From the NCBI RefSeq assembly GCF_006494375.1, contig NZ_VHIZ01000041.1, positions 7,927 to 71,926 on the forward strand: DNA of 64,000 nt, in the 5' to 3' direction. The notes under the pieces are model-generated. The model ran no database searches, was not told the origin of the DNA, and worked only from the letters and a program-made list of their open reading frames with translations. The number at the start of each line of letters is the position of its first letter. The stretch's first letter is position 1. The stretch is from Pantoea anthophila. Its GTDB lineage: Bacteria; Pseudomonadota; Gammaproteobacteria; Enterobacterales; Enterobacteriaceae. The translations under genes and the position numbers were made by a program. Below are positions 18,764-29,072 of this stretch, piece by piece.

Positions 18764-19633
18764 TTAAGATCGGCTGCTGCGCCCCACCACCCAGCGCTTA
18801 TGCACCCACAGCGAGGCGAGGATCACCAGCGCACCCGCAATAAAGCTCGGCCAGTGCGGTTTCTCCTGCCAGATTGCCAGATTCACCAGCAGCCCGGCGG
18901 GAACGTGCATGTTATTCATAATGCCCAGCGTGCCGGCATCGACCTGCGTTGCACCGTAGTTCCACATAAAATAGCCCAGACCGGAAGCCGCAACGCCCAG
19001 CCAGACCAGAATGCCCCACTGCAGTGAGGTGGTCGGTAACTTCTGCGGATTACCCCAGGCGCACCACGCGATCACGGCAATCACGACCGCACCCAGATAG
19101 AACCAGGAGAAGGCGGTGTGCTGCGGCATCGGACGGGTCTCCTGCAGACGCTTATACCCTACCATTCCCGCCGCAAAACAGATGTTTGCCAGCTGCACTA
19201 ACAGCAGCCCGAACCAGAAATGATCGCTGACTTTGTCATAACGGATAATCGCCGCACCGGCCACCGCCAGCAGCGCACTGAACACATAACCGATGCGCAG
19301 CGGACGACGGCTGATCAGATCGTAAATCAGCGTCACATACAGCGGCGTCATCACCGTAAACAGCAGGAATTCTGAAACGCTCAGATAGAGATAGGCTTCA
19401 AAACTCAGCAGATACATCACCCCGAGCTGCAGCATCCCCACCAGCATATAAAGCAGCAGCGTTGAAGGGCGGTAGCCGCGCCAGCGCAGGAAAGGCAGGA
19501 AGACCAGCGCAGCCAGCGCCAGACGCATCAGAACGGAAAACCAGCTGTCCACCTGCCCGGCAAGGTATTCGCCAATCAGACTGAACGAAAAGGCCCACAG
19601 AATAGTGGTAATAATTAATAAGAACACGGTCAT
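18764..19633 (-). CDS. bioP: Biotin transporter BioP (YigM), EamA family
   Basis: Inner-membrane drug/metabolite-superfamily protein; the E. coli homologue YigM is the high-affinity biotin importer. Start at 19633 (MTVFLLIITTILWAFSFSLIG) gives 289 residues; the frame continues upstream but not with homologous sequence. About ten hydrophobic helices are visible, with conserved LPFLRWRG, YMLVGMLQLGVMYLLSF and GTLGIMNNMHVPAGLLVNLAIW. Position next to metR (with the yehS-like insertion between) supports the name. E. coli controls it by BirA; I saw only weak operator resemblance here. Confidence 0.9.
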   Translation of the reverse strand: MTVFLLIITTILWAFSFSLIGEYLAGQVDSWFSVLMRLALAALVFLPFLRWRGYRPSTLLLYMLVGMLQLGVMYLLSFEAYLYLSVSEFLLFTVMTPLYVTLIYDLISRRPLRIGYVFSALLAVAGAAIIRYDKVSDHFWFGLLLVQLANICFAAGMVGYKRLQETRPMPQHTAFSWFYLGAVVIAVIAWCAWGNPQKLPTTSLQWGILVWLGVAASGLGYFMWNYGATQVDAGTLGIMNNMHVPAGLLVNLAIWQEKPHWPSFIAGALVILASLWVHKRWVVGRSSRS

Positions 19634-19858
19634 GACCCTGAAATTAACAGGCCGCCAGTGTAAACAATGTGCTGCCATCAGGCTGTGAAATCTGGTTGAC
19701 ATCTGGCTATAAAACATTCGATCAGAATCTTTAAGTAGCGGACCGTTTACACAGACTGACATAACTGTCGACAGAACCGCTTTTCCGCCAGACAAAATGC
19801 GCGAAATGATCCATCAGGTGAACACTTTCGCTCTCAACTGTAATAAAACTGTAACAAA

Positions 19859-19919
19859 TGTGTCATTCATCACAGTAACGCTGCGCAACTAACACTATTC
19901 TTTGCGCGAAATGGAACAT
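19859..19919 (+). promoter_or_regulatory. glpT promoter: CRP site, -10 and GlpR-like operator
   Basis: TGTGT-N6-TCACA at 19859-19874 is one base from the CRP consensus. TATTCT at 19896-19901 serves as -10 and puts the CRP centre at -41.5. TTGCGCGAAATGGAACAT at 19902-19919 matches the GlpR operator consensus at about 14 of 18 positions and covers the start site. Together these predict CRP activation and glycerol 3-phosphate-relieved repression. The 367 bases between bioP and glpT hold nothing else recognised. Confidence 0.65.
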
Positions 19920-20000
19920 CGGATGGCCATTTTCTCCTCTTTTCCTGCTTCAACCTGCCGGGAATTCAAAAACCATAATGTGCCCTGGAGGGCCTCACTG

Positions 20001-21341
20001 ATGCTGAGCATTTTTAAACCTGCGCCACGCCAGCCACAGGTGGCAGAGGATCGTGTCGATCCCCTCTACCGTCGTCTGCGCTGGCAAATTTTCATCGGGA
20101 TCTTCTTCGGTTATGCCGCCTACTATCTGGTCAGAAAAAACTTTGCGCTCGCGATGCCCTATCTGGTCGAACAGGGTTTTTCGCGGGGCGATTTAGGGTT
20201 TGCCCTGTCGGGCATCTCCATCGCCTACGGCTTTTCAAAATTCATCATGGGATCGGTGTCGGACCGCTCAAACCCGCGCGTCTTCTTACCGGCTGGCCTG
20301 ATTCTGGCCGCGGCGGTGATGCTGATCATGGGATTTGTGCCCTGGGCGACCTCCAGCATCATGGTGATGTTTGTACTGCTGTTTATCTGCGGCTGGTTTC
20401 AGGGGATGGGCTGGCCGCCGTGCGGACGCACCATGGTTCACTGGTGGTCACAGAAGGAGCGCGGCCGGATCGTCTCGGTCTGGAACTGCGCCCATAATGT
20501 GGGCGGCGGTATTCCCCCGCTGCTGTTTCTGCTGGGCATGGCATGGTTTAACGACTGGAAAGCGGCGCTCTACATGCCCGCTTTTGGCGCGATTGCCATT
20601 GCGATTCTGGCCTTTGCGCTGATGCGCGATACCCCGCAATCCTGTGGCCTGCCGCCGATTGAAGCGTATAAAAACGACTATCCGCCCGACTACGATGCCA
20701 GCCATGAAGAGGAGCTGACGGCAAAGCAGATCTTCATGAAGTACGTGCTGCCGAACAAGCTGCTGTGGTACATCGCGCTGGCCAACGTGTTTGTTTATCT
20801 GCTGCGCTACGGCATCCTCGACTGGTCTCCGACCTATCTCAAAGAGGTGAAACACTTCACGCTGGATAAATCCTCCTGGGCCTACTTCCTGTATGAATAT
20901 GCGGGGATACCGGGGACGCTGCTCTGCGGCTGGATGTCGGATAAGGTGTTCCGCGGCAATCGGGGGGCGACCGGGGTGTTCTTTATGACGCTGGTCACCG
21001 TCGCGACCGTCATCTACTGGCTCAATCCGGCGGGTAACCCCGGCGTCGATATGGCCTGTATGATCGTGATTGGCTTCCTGATCTACGGTCCGGTGATGCT
21101 GATTGGTCTGCACGCGCTGGAGCTGGCCCCGAAAAAAGCGGCAGGAACGGCAGCGGGCTTTACCGGCCTGTTCGGCTACCTGGGAGGCTCGGTGGCCGCC
21201 AGCGCCATTGTCGGTTACACCGTCGACTACTTCGGCTGGGATGGCGGCTTCCTGGTGATGATCGCAGGCTGCGTGCTCGCCGTTATTCTGCTGCTCCTGA
21301 CCATGGTCAGCGAACACAGACACAAACAGAAAATCGCCTGA
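20001..21341 (+). CDS. glpT: Glycerol-3-phosphate:phosphate antiporter GlpT
   Basis: Major-facilitator transporter exchanging external glycerol 3-phosphate for internal phosphate; also the route for fosfomycin. Start at 20001 ([13 protein letters not shown]), preceded by CTGGAGGG, gives 446 residues (452 in E. coli). Twelve membrane helices are visible and long stretches equal the E. coli protein, for example [19 protein letters not shown] and [20 protein letters not shown]. The substrate-binding Arg of [14 protein letters not shown] is present. It stands alone, without glpQ, between bioP and yigL, unlike E. coli. Its promoter carries CRP and GlpR-like sites. Confidence 0.95.
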   Translation: MLSIFKPAPRQPQVAEDRVDPLYRRLRWQIFIGIFFGYAAYYLVRKNFALAMPYLVEQGFSRGDLGFALSGISIAYGFSKFIMGSVSDRSNPRVFLPAGLILAAAVMLIMGFVPWATSSIMVMFVLLFICGWFQGMGWPPCGRTMVHWWSQKERGRIVSVWNCAHNVGGGIPPLLFLLGMAWFNDWKAALYMPAFGAIAIAILAFALMRDTPQSCGLPPIEAYKNDYPPDYDASHEEELTAKQIFMKYVLPNKLLWYIALANVFVYLLRYGILDWSPTYLKEVKHFTLDKSSWAYFLYEYAGIPGTLLCGWMSDKVFRGNRGATGVFFMTLVTVATVIYWLNPAGNPGVDMACMIVIGFLIYGPVMLIGLHALELAPKKAAGTAAGFTGLFGYLGGSVAASAIVGYTVDYFGWDGGFLVMIAGCVLAVILLLLTMVSEHRHKQKIA

Positions 21342-21348
21342 CGGCATA

Positions 21349-21377
21349 AAAAAAGGGCCGGATAACCGGCCCTTTTC
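21349..21377. terminator. Bidirectional terminator between glpT and yigL
   Basis: AAAAGGGCCGG (21351-21361) pairs with CCGGCCCTTTT (21366-21376) around ATAA, with an A-run before it and T-run after it, so it can serve both converging genes. Confidence 0.85.
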
Positions 21378-21387
21378 ATTCATTTAC

Positions 21388-22188
21388 TTATGCGAGGTAG
21401 AGTGCGCGCAGCGTCTGCGGCACCGCATCATCCGCATTTGATCCAATCACTTCCAGCGCCGGCAGGGTATCTTTCAGCCGCTGATGAGCGTTCTGCATGA
21501 TACAGCCCTTACCCGCCATGCTCAGCATCTCCACATCGTTCATGCCGTCGCCAAAGGCGATACAGCTTTGCAGCGAATGACCCAGCTGCTTCGCCACGGC
21601 TTCCAGCGCATGCCCCTTCGACACGCCGCCCGCCATGACCTCCAGACAGGTAGGTAATGAGAAGCTGACGTTAACGCGATCACCCCAGCGCGCTTCAATG
21701 GCCTGCTCCATCGGGATCAGATGTTCAGGGTTTTCGCAGGTGAAGAAGACTTTGCTGATGTTATCGGTTGGCAGCAGACCTGGCTCATAGACCTGATAAT
21801 TGAACACCGACTCGCGGAAGTAATCCTGTTCTGCCGGACTTGAGCGGCTGACAAACCACTCATCATCCCGGTAGACGTGAGTCAGGATTTCGTTGTGATG
21901 ATATTGCAGGCCAAACAGATCGCTGGCGATGTCGGCATCCAGATTGTGACTGAAGACCAGTTCGCCCGCCGCGTTGTGAACGCGCGCGCCGTTTGAAGTG
22001 ATCATATAAGCCGGAATCGCCAGGCTGTCGCGCATCTGTCCGACATCGATATGATGACGGCCGGTCGCGAAAACGAAGTGAATATCTCTGGCGACCAGCT
22101 GCTGCAGTGTTTCGCGTGCAAATTGGGTCAGGCGATGTTCGGGAGAAAGCAGCGTGCCATCCAGGTCGGATGCAACGATGTGGTACAT
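21388..22188 (-). CDS. yigL: HAD-family sugar/pyridoxal phosphatase YigL
   Basis: Cof-type haloacid dehalogenase phosphatase; the E. coli homologue acts on pyridoxal phosphate and sugar phosphates. Start at 22188 (MYHIVASDLDGTLLSPEHRL) gives 266 residues. HAD motif I DLDGT near residue 8 holds the nucleophile Asp, and FGDGMNDVEML near 215 is motif IV. It follows pldB by 52 bases, matching the pldB-yigL dicistron of E. coli, in which the sRNA SgrS stabilises the yigL message. Convergent with glpT. Confidence 0.92.
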   Translation of the reverse strand: MYHIVASDLDGTLLSPEHRLTQFARETLQQLVARDIHFVFATGRHHIDVGQMRDSLAIPAYMITSNGARVHNAAGELVFSHNLDADIASDLFGLQYHHNEILTHVYRDDEWFVSRSSPAEQDYFRESVFNYQVYEPGLLPTDNISKVFFTCENPEHLIPMEQAIEARWGDRVNVSFSLPTCLEVMAGGVSKGHALEAVAKQLGHSLQSCIAFGDGMNDVEMLSMAGKGCIMQNAHQRLKDTLPALEVIGSNADDAVPQTLRALYLA

Positions 22189-22240
22189 GAAAACCTCGGG
22201 TATCGGAGTCTGCCGGCTTTCGCCGGTCGGATAAATAACG

Positions 22241-23233
22241 TCAGTGATGCGCTGAAAAGAAGTCGACCACTGCATTGAGCGCTTCGGCACGCATCGCGTC
22301 TTTTTCAAACAGGATCTCATGACGCGCGCCGTTGATCACCCGCGGCGTGTTGCCCTCACACGGATGACCCGCCGCAGCCATCGCGGCACAAAACAGGTCC
22401 TGCGAACGGTTATCGACCACCCGATCCTCGCTGGCCTGTAACAGCAGCAGCGGCGTGGTGATCTTATCCACCTGGCTGATGATGTTGCGACCGGCATGGA
22501 TGCCTTCGCGCACCCAGTGATAGGTCGGCCCGCCAACGCGAATCGCCGGATCATCAGCATAAAAGCGCAGGTTACGCCGGTAACGCTCAGCACTGTGCGT
22601 CAGCCGGTTGATGCCAAATGGATGCGCGCGCCAGCGTCCGGTGCCGAGCGCATAACCATCGCGCACCGCCGGGCGTTTCTCCGCCCAGTCGAGTATCCGG
22701 TGGGTCAGGAAGGCGGGCAACGGCAGCGCAATACCAAACATCGGGGCCACCAGGGCAACCGCATGAAAAGCCTGCGGCTGCCGCGCCAGAAACAGCGTTA
22801 ATATTGCGCCCCCCATCGAGTGAGCCAGCGCATAACGCTGCTGATAGTGTCCGCTGACGATCTCTTTCAGATAGAGGGTTTCGAGATCGTCGACATAGTG
22901 GGTAAATTCCACCACGTGGCCGCGGTGTGAGTCTTCCAGCAGACGATCGGAGCGCCCCTGGCCGCGATGATCGAGGATCACCACATCGAAGCCACAGTGA
23001 AACAGATCGTAGGCCAGCTCAGGATATTTGATGTAACTCTCGATGCGGCCGGGCACAATCAGGATGACACGCGTGTGTTTCGGTGACGTGAACCGGACGT
23101 AACGTAATGTCAGATTGCCGACGCCGGTAAACTCACGCTCTTCACGGCTGTGCCAGAAGTCGAGCAGCGGACCGGTTGCAAAGGCAGCAAAGGCTTTTTC
23201 GCGTCGCAGCCAGCTGGCTTTGTGTGGATTCAT
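22241..23233 (-). CDS. pldB: Lysophospholipase L2 PldB
   Basis: Alpha/beta hydrolase that removes the acyl chain of lysophospholipids at the inner membrane. Start at 23233 ([19 protein letters not shown]) gives 330 residues (340 in E. coli). The oxyanion segment [13 protein letters not shown] lies near residue 87, the nucleophile in [10 protein letters not shown] near 138, Asp in QASEDRVVD and His in [10 protein letters not shown]. First gene of pldB-yigL and divergent from rhtB. Confidence 0.93.
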   Translation of the reverse strand: MNPHKASWLRREKAFAAFATGPLLDFWHSREEREFTGVGNLTLRYVRFTSPKHTRVILIVPGRIESYIKYPELAYDLFHCGFDVVILDHRGQGRSDRLLEDSHRGHVVEFTHYVDDLETLYLKEIVSGHYQQRYALAHSMGGAILTLFLARQPQAFHAVALVAPMFGIALPLPAFLTHRILDWAEKRPAVRDGYALGTGRWRAHPFGINRLTHSAERYRRNLRFYADDPAIRVGGPTYHWVREGIHAGRNIISQVDKITTPLLLLQASEDRVVDNRSQDLFCAAMAAAGHPCEGNTPRVINGARHEILFEKDAMRAEALNAVVDFFSAHH

Positions 23234-23345
23234 TCGCCCTCCTGATGACCGGATAAAGAGTCCCTGTTGCCGTACGCAGGCCGTAGCGCCGCGCTTATTT
23301 CTGGCGTATTGTGTCACACTTCCGCCCCTAAAGAGAGCGCAACCC

Positions 23346-23969
23346 ATGACCATCGAATGGTGGCTGACCTATCTGCTCACCACCACAATTCTCAGCCTGT
23401 CGCCCGGCTCCGGCGCGATTAACACCATGAGTACCGGCATCAGCCACGGCTATCGCGGCACGGTGGCATCCATCTCCGGCCTGCAGGTCGGGCTGGCGCT
23501 GCATATCGTGCTGGTAGGCATCGGGCTGGGGGCGCTGTTTTCCCAGTCGCTGCTCGCCTTTGAGATTCTGAAATGGGCCGGTGCGGCCTATCTGGTCTGG
23601 CTGGGTATTCAGCAGTGGCGCTCAGCGGGCGGTATCGACCTGGACGCGGTCGCTAAAGCGATGCCGCGCCGTCGCCTGTTCAAACGTGCCGTGCTGGTGA
23701 ACCTGACCAACCCCAAAAGCATCGTCTTTCTGGCGGCGCTCTTCCCGCAATTTATTCAGCCGCATCAGCCACTCTTTATGCAGTATCTGGTGCTGGGCGT
23801 GACGACCGTAGTGGTCGATATCATCGTGATGATTGGCTACGCCACGCTGGCGACCCGCATTGCGGGCTGGATTAAAGGGCCAAAACAGATGAAGCTCATG
23901 AACCGTATTTTCGGCGGACTGTTTATGGCGGTCGGCGCCCTGCTGGCCAGCGCCAGGAAGATCGCCTGA
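23346..23969 (+). CDS. rhtB: Homoserine/homoserine lactone exporter RhtB
   Basis: LysE-family inner-membrane exporter of homoserine and its lactone. The start at 23346 ([21 protein letters not shown]) gives 207 residues, the family length; the frame runs further upstream antisense to pldB. Six hydrophobic segments and the family landmarks [13 protein letters not shown] and [18 protein letters not shown] are present. The paralogue rhtC lies about 1 kb further on, separated by a lipoprotein gene not present there in E. coli. Confidence 0.93.
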   Translation: MTIEWWLTYLLTTTILSLSPGSGAINTMSTGISHGYRGTVASISGLQVGLALHIVLVGIGLGALFSQSLLAFEILKWAGAAYLVWLGIQQWRSAGGIDLDAVAKAMPRRRLFKRAVLVNLTNPKSIVFLAALFPQFIQPHQPLFMQYLVLGVTTVVVDIIVMIGYATLATRIAGWIKGPKQMKLMNRIFGGLFMAVGALLASARKIA

Positions 23970-23971
23970 TC

Positions 23972-24000
23972 CTGACGCGCCGGCCCGCCAGGGCTGGCGC
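23972..24000. terminator. Hairpin between rhtB and the DUF1460 gene
   Basis: GCGCCGGCCC and GGGCTGGCGC pair with two G-T contacts around a three-base loop between converging genes. No clear T-run follows, so termination is only likely. Confidence 0.45.
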
Positions 24001-24016
24001 GATCGCTTCTCTCTCA

Positions 24017-24820
24017 TCACACCGCCGGCACGGCACGCAGCACGATGATGCCCGGCACTGACCGCATATATTCCCTGAACGGCGCATCGACAACCCGGCG
24101 GTTTTCAGCCCGCGAGGAGGCGTTCCTGAACCACAACCGGCCATCGTGCCGGACGGCAATCCCCACATGTGAGACATCCAGCCCCGCCGCGGGCGTATAA
24201 ACCCCGACGTAATCGCCATTCTGAATCTGGTCAAGCAGCCGGGGCGTAAGGGCGCGGGCCGGAATGTAAGTGATCGGACGCGGCATCACGCCCAGACCCG
24301 GCACTTTTTCTGTTCCGCTGGCCTGACGATTGAGTGGTTTCATCACCGTCACCGCCGCCGGGCTCAGTGTGCGGGTGACGTCATCGGCAATCGGCGGGCT
24401 GTCAGCAGCCCAGTCAGAAAAAAAGTGGCGCCGTTTCAGGTAGCTGACCTCGCCATCCCGATAACGGGTGCGGATAAGGCTGGCTTCAAAGCTGGGGCGA
24501 TCGTGGCTTTGGCTCAGCGCCTGCACATAATCCAGCAGCGTAAAGCAGTCTACCCCGTAGAGGTTGATCACCAGCGCTTCGGGCGTCGCAGGCGAGCCGA
24601 TCAGCGTATGGGCCTGATAAGGTGTCCCGAGAAAAGCCGCAGAGATCCGGCTAATCCTGTCACCCTGCGGCAGGCCGGGCGCAGGAAGCTGCGCCAGCAT
24701 CGACGTCACCTTATCCGTCCGGATCGGCTGAGACACCGGATAACGGGTCGCCACTGGCGACGCGCAGGCGCTGATGCCCGCACTCATTAACAGCAGCAGC
24801 AGCGCTTTCATTCTCATCAT
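24017..24820 (-). CDS. DUF1460 NlpC/P60-like lipoprotein
   Basis: Predicted lipoprotein of about 267 residues from the DUF1460 family, whose members resemble N-acetylmuramoyl-L-alanine amidase/NlpC-P60 cysteine hydrolases. The N-terminus MRMKALLLLLMSAGISAC ends in a lipobox (ISAC), so the mature protein would be anchored by its Cys, with Ala-Ser after it favouring the outer membrane. A candidate catalytic Cys lies in YGVDCFTLLDY and the His in DVSHVGIAVRHDG. I infer peptidoglycan cleavage, unproven. Adjacent start codons at 24820, 24817 and 24811 are all possible; AGGA sits just upstream. It separates rhtB from rhtC and has a perfect CRP site 119 bases upstream. Confidence 0.8.
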   Translation of the reverse strand: MMRMKALLLLLMSAGISACASPVATRYPVSQPIRTDKVTSMLAQLPAPGLPQGDRISRISAAFLGTPYQAHTLIGSPATPEALVINLYGVDCFTLLDYVQALSQSHDRPSFEASLIRTRYRDGEVSYLKRRHFFSDWAADSPPIADDVTRTLSPAAVTVMKPLNRQASGTEKVPGLGVMPRPITYIPARALTPRLLDQIQNGDYVGVYTPAAGLDVSHVGIAVRHDGRLWFRNASSRAENRRVVDAPFREYMRSVPGIIVLRAVPAV

Positions 24821-24938
24821 CCTGTTCCTGCAAAAATATGCCCGGTTACCGACCTTACCAGAGGTGATGCCTCGGTGGATTAACACCGGGTGACGATTGA
24901 GTGATGGTTAAGGTAACGGGATAAACGGTGAAGCAGAG

Positions 24939-24954
24939 TGTGATCGCTGTCACA
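24939..24954. promoter_or_regulatory. CRP site upstream of the DUF1460 lipoprotein gene
   Basis: TGTGATCGCTGTCACA matches the CRP consensus TGTGA-N6-TCACA at all ten defined positions. It lies between rhtC, which ends at 25023, and the lipoprotein start at 24820. I found no convincing -10 at the standard distances, so the promoter class is open. Confidence 0.75.
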
Positions 24955-25022
24955 TGAGGGAGAGACGACGGGAGGTGAGAACCCTGCCGGACGCGCCTCG
25001 TGCACGCCGGCATCCGCGATGC

Positions 25023-25646
25023 TTAGCGGGAGATAATCAGATGGATGCCGAAACCGGCAAAGAGCACCCCTGCCATACCATCCACCCATTTTGCCAGGCG
25101 CTGATATTTCGCACGCATCCACGGCAGGGCAAAGATTGCCGCCACCAGCGCAAACCAGGCAAAAGTTTCTGCGATGATCAGCAGGAACAACCCCCAGCGC
25201 TCCGTCGCGCCGACATCATCCCCGACAAACAGCGAGAAGACGCTGCCGAAGTAGATAATCGCTTTGGGGTTTGAGAGATTCGTCAGCAGCCCTTTAAGAA
25301 AGCTCATGCCGCGTTTTGGCAGCTCCACCACCGGTTCATCCTGCTGCGGCTGTTTGTGGCGCTGACGTGCCGACCCCATCAGCTGCCAGCCCATCCACAG
25401 CAGATAGAGTCCGCCACCGACCATGATGATCTGGTGCAGCCAGGCCATTTTCTCCAGAATCAGATGCAGCCCCATCAGCGCCACTCCCGCCCAGACAACG
25501 ATACCGAGCGTAATGCCCAGCACGCCCATCATCGCCTCTTTGCGTGAGCGGCTGGCAGCCGTCTGTGAGACGAAAAAGAAATCCGGGCCGGGGCTCATCA
25601 GCGCCACCAGGTGTACCAGCGCCACAGTGGCAAATAACATCAGCAT
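25023..25646 (-). CDS. rhtC: Threonine/homoserine exporter RhtC
   Basis: LysE-family exporter of threonine. The 207 residues show six hydrophobic segments, the SPGPDFFFVSQTA signature near residue 18 and NLSNPKAIIYFGSVFSLF near 120, both characteristic of RhtC. It follows recQ by twelve bases on the same strand, as in E. coli, so the two may share a transcript. Confidence 0.94.
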   Translation of the reverse strand: MLMLFATVALVHLVALMSPGPDFFFVSQTAASRSRKEAMMGVLGITLGIVVWAGVALMGLHLILEKMAWLHQIIMVGGGLYLLWMGWQLMGSARQRHKQPQQDEPVVELPKRGMSFLKGLLTNLSNPKAIIYFGSVFSLFVGDDVGATERWGLFLLIIAETFAWFALVAAIFALPWMRAKYQRLAKWVDGMAGVLFAGFGIHLIISR

Positions 25647-25658
25647 AATCAGTGTCCT

Positions 25659-27485
25659 TTACTCTTCATCGAGATGCTCTTTGATCATCACCAGGAAAGG
25701 TTTGCCAAAGCGCTCCAGTTTGCGGTGACCCACGCCATTGACGCTGAGCATCTCTGACGCGCTGACCGGCATCTGTTCTGCCATTTCAATCAGTGTGGCG
25801 TCATTGAACACCACGTAAGGCGGAATATTCTCTTCATCGGCGATCGCTTTTCGCAGCTTACGCAGCTTGGCAAAGAGCTTGCGATCGTAGTTGCCACCGT
25901 GAAACTTCGCCGGACTGCTGCTCTTCGTCTTCGCGGTAATCAGGCGCGGCACCGCCAGCATCAGGGGGACTTCACCGCGCAGCACCGGGCGGGCAGCTTC
26001 GGTCAGCTGCAGCGCCGAATGCATGGCAATGTTCTGCGTGACCAGCCCCAGATGAATCAACTGACGCAACACGCTGACCCAGTGCTCGTGACTCTGATCT
26101 TTGCCGAGTCCATAGACCGGCAGTTTGTCATGGCCCTGTTCCCGGATACGCTGATTGTTGGAGCCGCGCAGCACCTCCACGATATAGCCCATGCCGAAAC
26201 GCTGTCCCACGCGGTAGATGCCGGAAAGCGCCTTCTGCGCCTCGACCAGACCATCATACCGTTTAGGCGGATCGAGACAGATATCGCAGTTATCGCACGG
26301 CTGCTGGCGCCCCTCACCAAAGTAGTTGAGCAGCACGAGGCGGCGGCAGGTCTGCGCTTCCGCAAACGCGCCCATGGCGTTGAGCTTGTGACGCTCAATA
26401 TCCTGCAGCGGCCCCGGCACTTTCTCTTCCAGACACTTACGCAGCCAGGCCATATCTGCCGGGTCGTAAAGCATCATCGCCTCGGCGGGCAGGCCATCAC
26501 GGCCGGCACGGCCGGTTTCCTGGTAGTAGGATTCGATGTTGCGCGGGATATCAAAGTGAACCACAAAGCGGACGTTGGGCTTGTTGATGCCCATCCCAAA
26601 GGCCACCGTCGCCACCACGATTTGCAGATCGTCACGCTGAAACGATTCCTGCACTCTGGCGCGCTGTTCGCTGTCGATACCGGCATGATAGGCCCCGACG
26701 CTCAGCCCCCGGCTCTGCAGGCGCGCGGCGGTGTCTTCCACCTTCGCCCGGCTGTTGCAGTAGATAATGCCGCACTTGCCGCGCTGATCCTGAACGTAGC
26801 GCAGCAGCTGATCTGTGGGCTTAAATTTTTCCACCAGGGTGTAGCGGATATTGGGACGGTCGAAGCTGCTGATCTGGATCAGCGGGTCCTGCATGTGCAG
26901 CAGGTTAACGATGTCGTTACGGGTGGTTTCATCGGCGGTCGCGGTCAGCGCCATCACCGGCACCTCCGGGAAGCGTTCACGCAACCGGCCCAGCGCGCCA
27001 TATTCCGGACGGAAATCGTGCCCCCACTGCGAGATACAGTGCGCCTCATCCACCGCCAGCATCACGGGCTGCCAGTGTGCCAGATTGTCGAGGAAGTTAT
27101 CCATCATCAGGCGTTCAGGGGCGATGTAGAGCAGCTTCACCCGACCGGTGCGGCAGTCAGCCATCACCGTCTGCTGCTGTTCGCGCGTCATAGTGGAGTT
27201 GAGACACGCCGCGGCCACGCCGTTTGCCAGCAGCTGATCGACCTGATCTTTCATCAGTGAGATCAGCGGCGAGACCACCAGCGTCAGGCCTTCGCGCACC
27301 AGCGCCGGGATCTGATAGCAGAGCGATTTACCGCCGCCGGTGGGCATGACCACCAGACAATCGCGCCCGCTCAGCGCCTGATTGATGATCGTCTGCTGAC
27401 CGGGACGAAACTGCTGGTAGCCGAAGGTATCCTGCAATACCTGCTGCGCCAGCGCTTCCTGATTGAGAACTGCCGAGGTTGCCAC
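25659..27485 (-). CDS. recQ: ATP-dependent DNA helicase RecQ
   Basis: 3'-5' superfamily 2 helicase of the RecF recombination pathway. The 608 residues carry Walker A ([15 protein letters not shown], about residue 50), the DEAH box with the RecQ aromatic loop ([19 protein letters not shown]), the RQC zinc site ([12 protein letters not shown]...CDNCDIC) and a C-terminal HRDC domain after about residue 530. Length equals E. coli (609). It lies between pldA and rhtC, as there. Confidence 0.97.
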   Translation of the reverse strand: MATSAVLNQEALAQQVLQDTFGYQQFRPGQQTIINQALSGRDCLVVMPTGGGKSLCYQIPALVREGLTLVVSPLISLMKDQVDQLLANGVAAACLNSTMTREQQQTVMADCRTGRVKLLYIAPERLMMDNFLDNLAHWQPVMLAVDEAHCISQWGHDFRPEYGALGRLRERFPEVPVMALTATADETTRNDIVNLLHMQDPLIQISSFDRPNIRYTLVEKFKPTDQLLRYVQDQRGKCGIIYCNSRAKVEDTAARLQSRGLSVGAYHAGIDSEQRARVQESFQRDDLQIVVATVAFGMGINKPNVRFVVHFDIPRNIESYYQETGRAGRDGLPAEAMMLYDPADMAWLRKCLEEKVPGPLQDIERHKLNAMGAFAEAQTCRRLVLLNYFGEGRQQPCDNCDICLDPPKRYDGLVEAQKALSGIYRVGQRFGMGYIVEVLRGSNNQRIREQGHDKLPVYGLGKDQSHEHWVSVLRQLIHLGLVTQNIAMHSALQLTEAARPVLRGEVPLMLAVPRLITAKTKSSSPAKFHGGNYDRKLFAKLRKLRKAIADEENIPPYVVFNDATLIEMAEQMPVSASEMLSVNGVGHRKLERFGKPFLVMIKEHLDEE

Positions 27486-27509
27486 GCGATTCCTGTCGTA
27501 CGTTAGGGA

Positions 27510-28388
27510 TTAGAACAAGTCGTTGAGCGTTACACCCACACCCAGACGCGTCTGGCGATGGTTGTAATCGATCAGTGATTCACCGTAGCCGCTGAACACC
27601 TGCGTATAGAAGCGGACATGCTCACTGATTGGGTAGCTCCAGGCCATCGTCGCACCGCCATAACCGCTGTTCCAGTTATAGTTGCCTTCAACGCTGAAGA
27701 TACTGTCGCCCAGCTTATAGCCCAGCCGGGTGCGGTAATAACCCATATATTTGGTGATATCGGGGTTGTCGTCATTATTTGCCCCATCCGGGATGCGATA
27801 CCAGGGTTTGATCTCCGCCAGGAAGTTCCCGTTCTCCGCCATCAGCCGCGCATAAACGCGGTTCCAGCTGCGCGAAGTGGGATCGCTGCGCCCGTTAGAC
27901 TCATGATTCAGACCCAGTTCGACATCCCGCAGTGTCCAGCCACCCAGCGAATAATCCGTGGCCCAGCCAAGGAAAATCTGCGGCTCATAATTGGTCTCAC
28001 GGAAGGGCGAGGATTCACCGCGATTCGACAGCTGCCACCAGGAGCGCTGGGTGTAAGAGGCGGCCAGCACCGAGTTATCACCCAGAATACCGCGCCACAG
28101 CGGAAACGCCAGGCTGAGCTGGAATTTCACTTCATCTTTGCGGGCATTTTCTCCCCAGTTATAGGAGGAGATCGCCTCTTTATTCAGGTCGCTGGTGTAG
28201 GTGTAGAGCAGATAGTTGTTCTCGTAGGGATAGAGAACAAACGGATTATCATGCTTCTCCAGCAGGTTAGCAATGATGCTGCCCTGAACCTGTGGCGCGT
28301 CATGAACCTCTTTGATCTGAGCTTCATCTGCCTGCGCCAGCGCAGGAATTATCAACATTGCCGCCAGCAAGGCGCGATGCTTACGCAT
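27510..28388 (-). CDS. pldA: Outer membrane phospholipase A PldA
   Basis: Calcium-dependent outer-membrane phospholipase that degrades phospholipids mislocalised to the outer leaflet. Start at 28388 (MRKHRALLAAMLIIPALAQA) gives 292 residues with a cleavable signal peptide. The active site motif NHESNGRSDP carries the catalytic His and Ser, with Asn in RSWNRVYARL. The protein ends in Phe after alternating strands of a twelve-strand barrel. Divergent from yigI. Confidence 0.95.
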   Translation of the reverse strand: MRKHRALLAAMLIIPALAQADEAQIKEVHDAPQVQGSIIANLLEKHDNPFVLYPYENNYLLYTYTSDLNKEAISSYNWGENARKDEVKFQLSLAFPLWRGILGDNSVLAASYTQRSWWQLSNRGESSPFRETNYEPQIFLGWATDYSLGGWTLRDVELGLNHESNGRSDPTSRSWNRVYARLMAENGNFLAEIKPWYRIPDGANNDDNPDITKYMGYYRTRLGYKLGDSIFSVEGNYNWNSGYGGATMAWSYPISEHVRFYTQVFSGYGESLIDYNHRQTRLGVGVTLNDLF

Positions 28389-28581
28389 AAAATTCTCCGG
28401 TGAGCGCTGCGTATTAAAACAACTGAAAGGGTGTCGTAAAAAGCAGGCCATTCTACACGCAAATGGCAGTGAGCAAGAGTGCTGATTTCTTAAACTGGAA
28501 ACCCCCTCGCAGGCGGCATAGAATACACAACTCATTCAGATTGCGCGCCCCTCTGGCCCGATTTTTTCAGGACACATCATC

Positions 28582-29052
28582 ATGTCATCACCCGTGCTGA
28601 CACCGCAGGACGCTCGCCAGCTGGTCGGCGAAATTTTCGTTTATCACATGCCCTTCAATCAGGCGCTGGGTCTGGAACTGATGCGCCTGGAGGCGGACTA
28701 CGCCGAAATCAGCTTTGCCAACAAAACCATGCTGGTGGGCAACCAGGCACAACAGATCCTGCACGGCGGGGTGATCGCGTCGGTTCTGGATGTGGCGGCA
28801 GGCATGGTCTGCGTCAGTAACGCGCTGACCCGTCAGGAGAGCATCAGCGAAGCCGAGCTTCGCCAGCGTCTCTCCCGCATGGGCACCATCGATATGCGCG
28901 TTGACTATCTGCGCCCCGGACGCGGCGAGCGCTTTACTGCCACCAGCAGCCTGCTGCGTGCCGGTAACAAAGTCGCCGTGGCGCGCGTCGAGCTGCACAA
29001 CCAACAGGGCGACTATATCGCCACGGCAACCGCCACCTATCTTATCGGCTAA
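28582..29052 (+). CDS. yigI: Acyl-CoA thioesterase YigI (hotdog fold)
   Basis: Hotdog-fold thioesterase; the E. coli homologue is reported to act on medium- and long-chain acyl-CoA. The 156 residues equal the usual length. The motif [19 protein letters not shown] (about 55-75) holds the conserved Gly-Gly and Asp of the active-site helix, and [21 protein letters not shown] is near identical to E. coli. It lies divergent from pldA and 20 bases ahead of rarD. Confidence 0.9.
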   Translation: MSSPVLTPQDARQLVGEIFVYHMPFNQALGLELMRLEADYAEISFANKTMLVGNQAQQILHGGVIASVLDVAAGMVCVSNALTRQESISEAELRQRLSRMGTIDMRVDYLRPGRGERFTATSSLLRAGNKVAVARVELHNQQGDYIATATATYLIG

Positions 29053-29072
29053 GCACGCCATCTGGATCTCAT

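Noticed and set aside
19640..19690. Possible BirA operator upstream of bioP
   Set aside because: Only one half (TTGTTTACA on the minus strand) resembles TTGTAAACC; the second half-site at the needed distance is absent.
25899..27260. A 453-codon plus-strand frame opposite recQ
   Set aside because: Shadow of the GC-rich recQ frame, rich in His/Gln/Arg with no domain.
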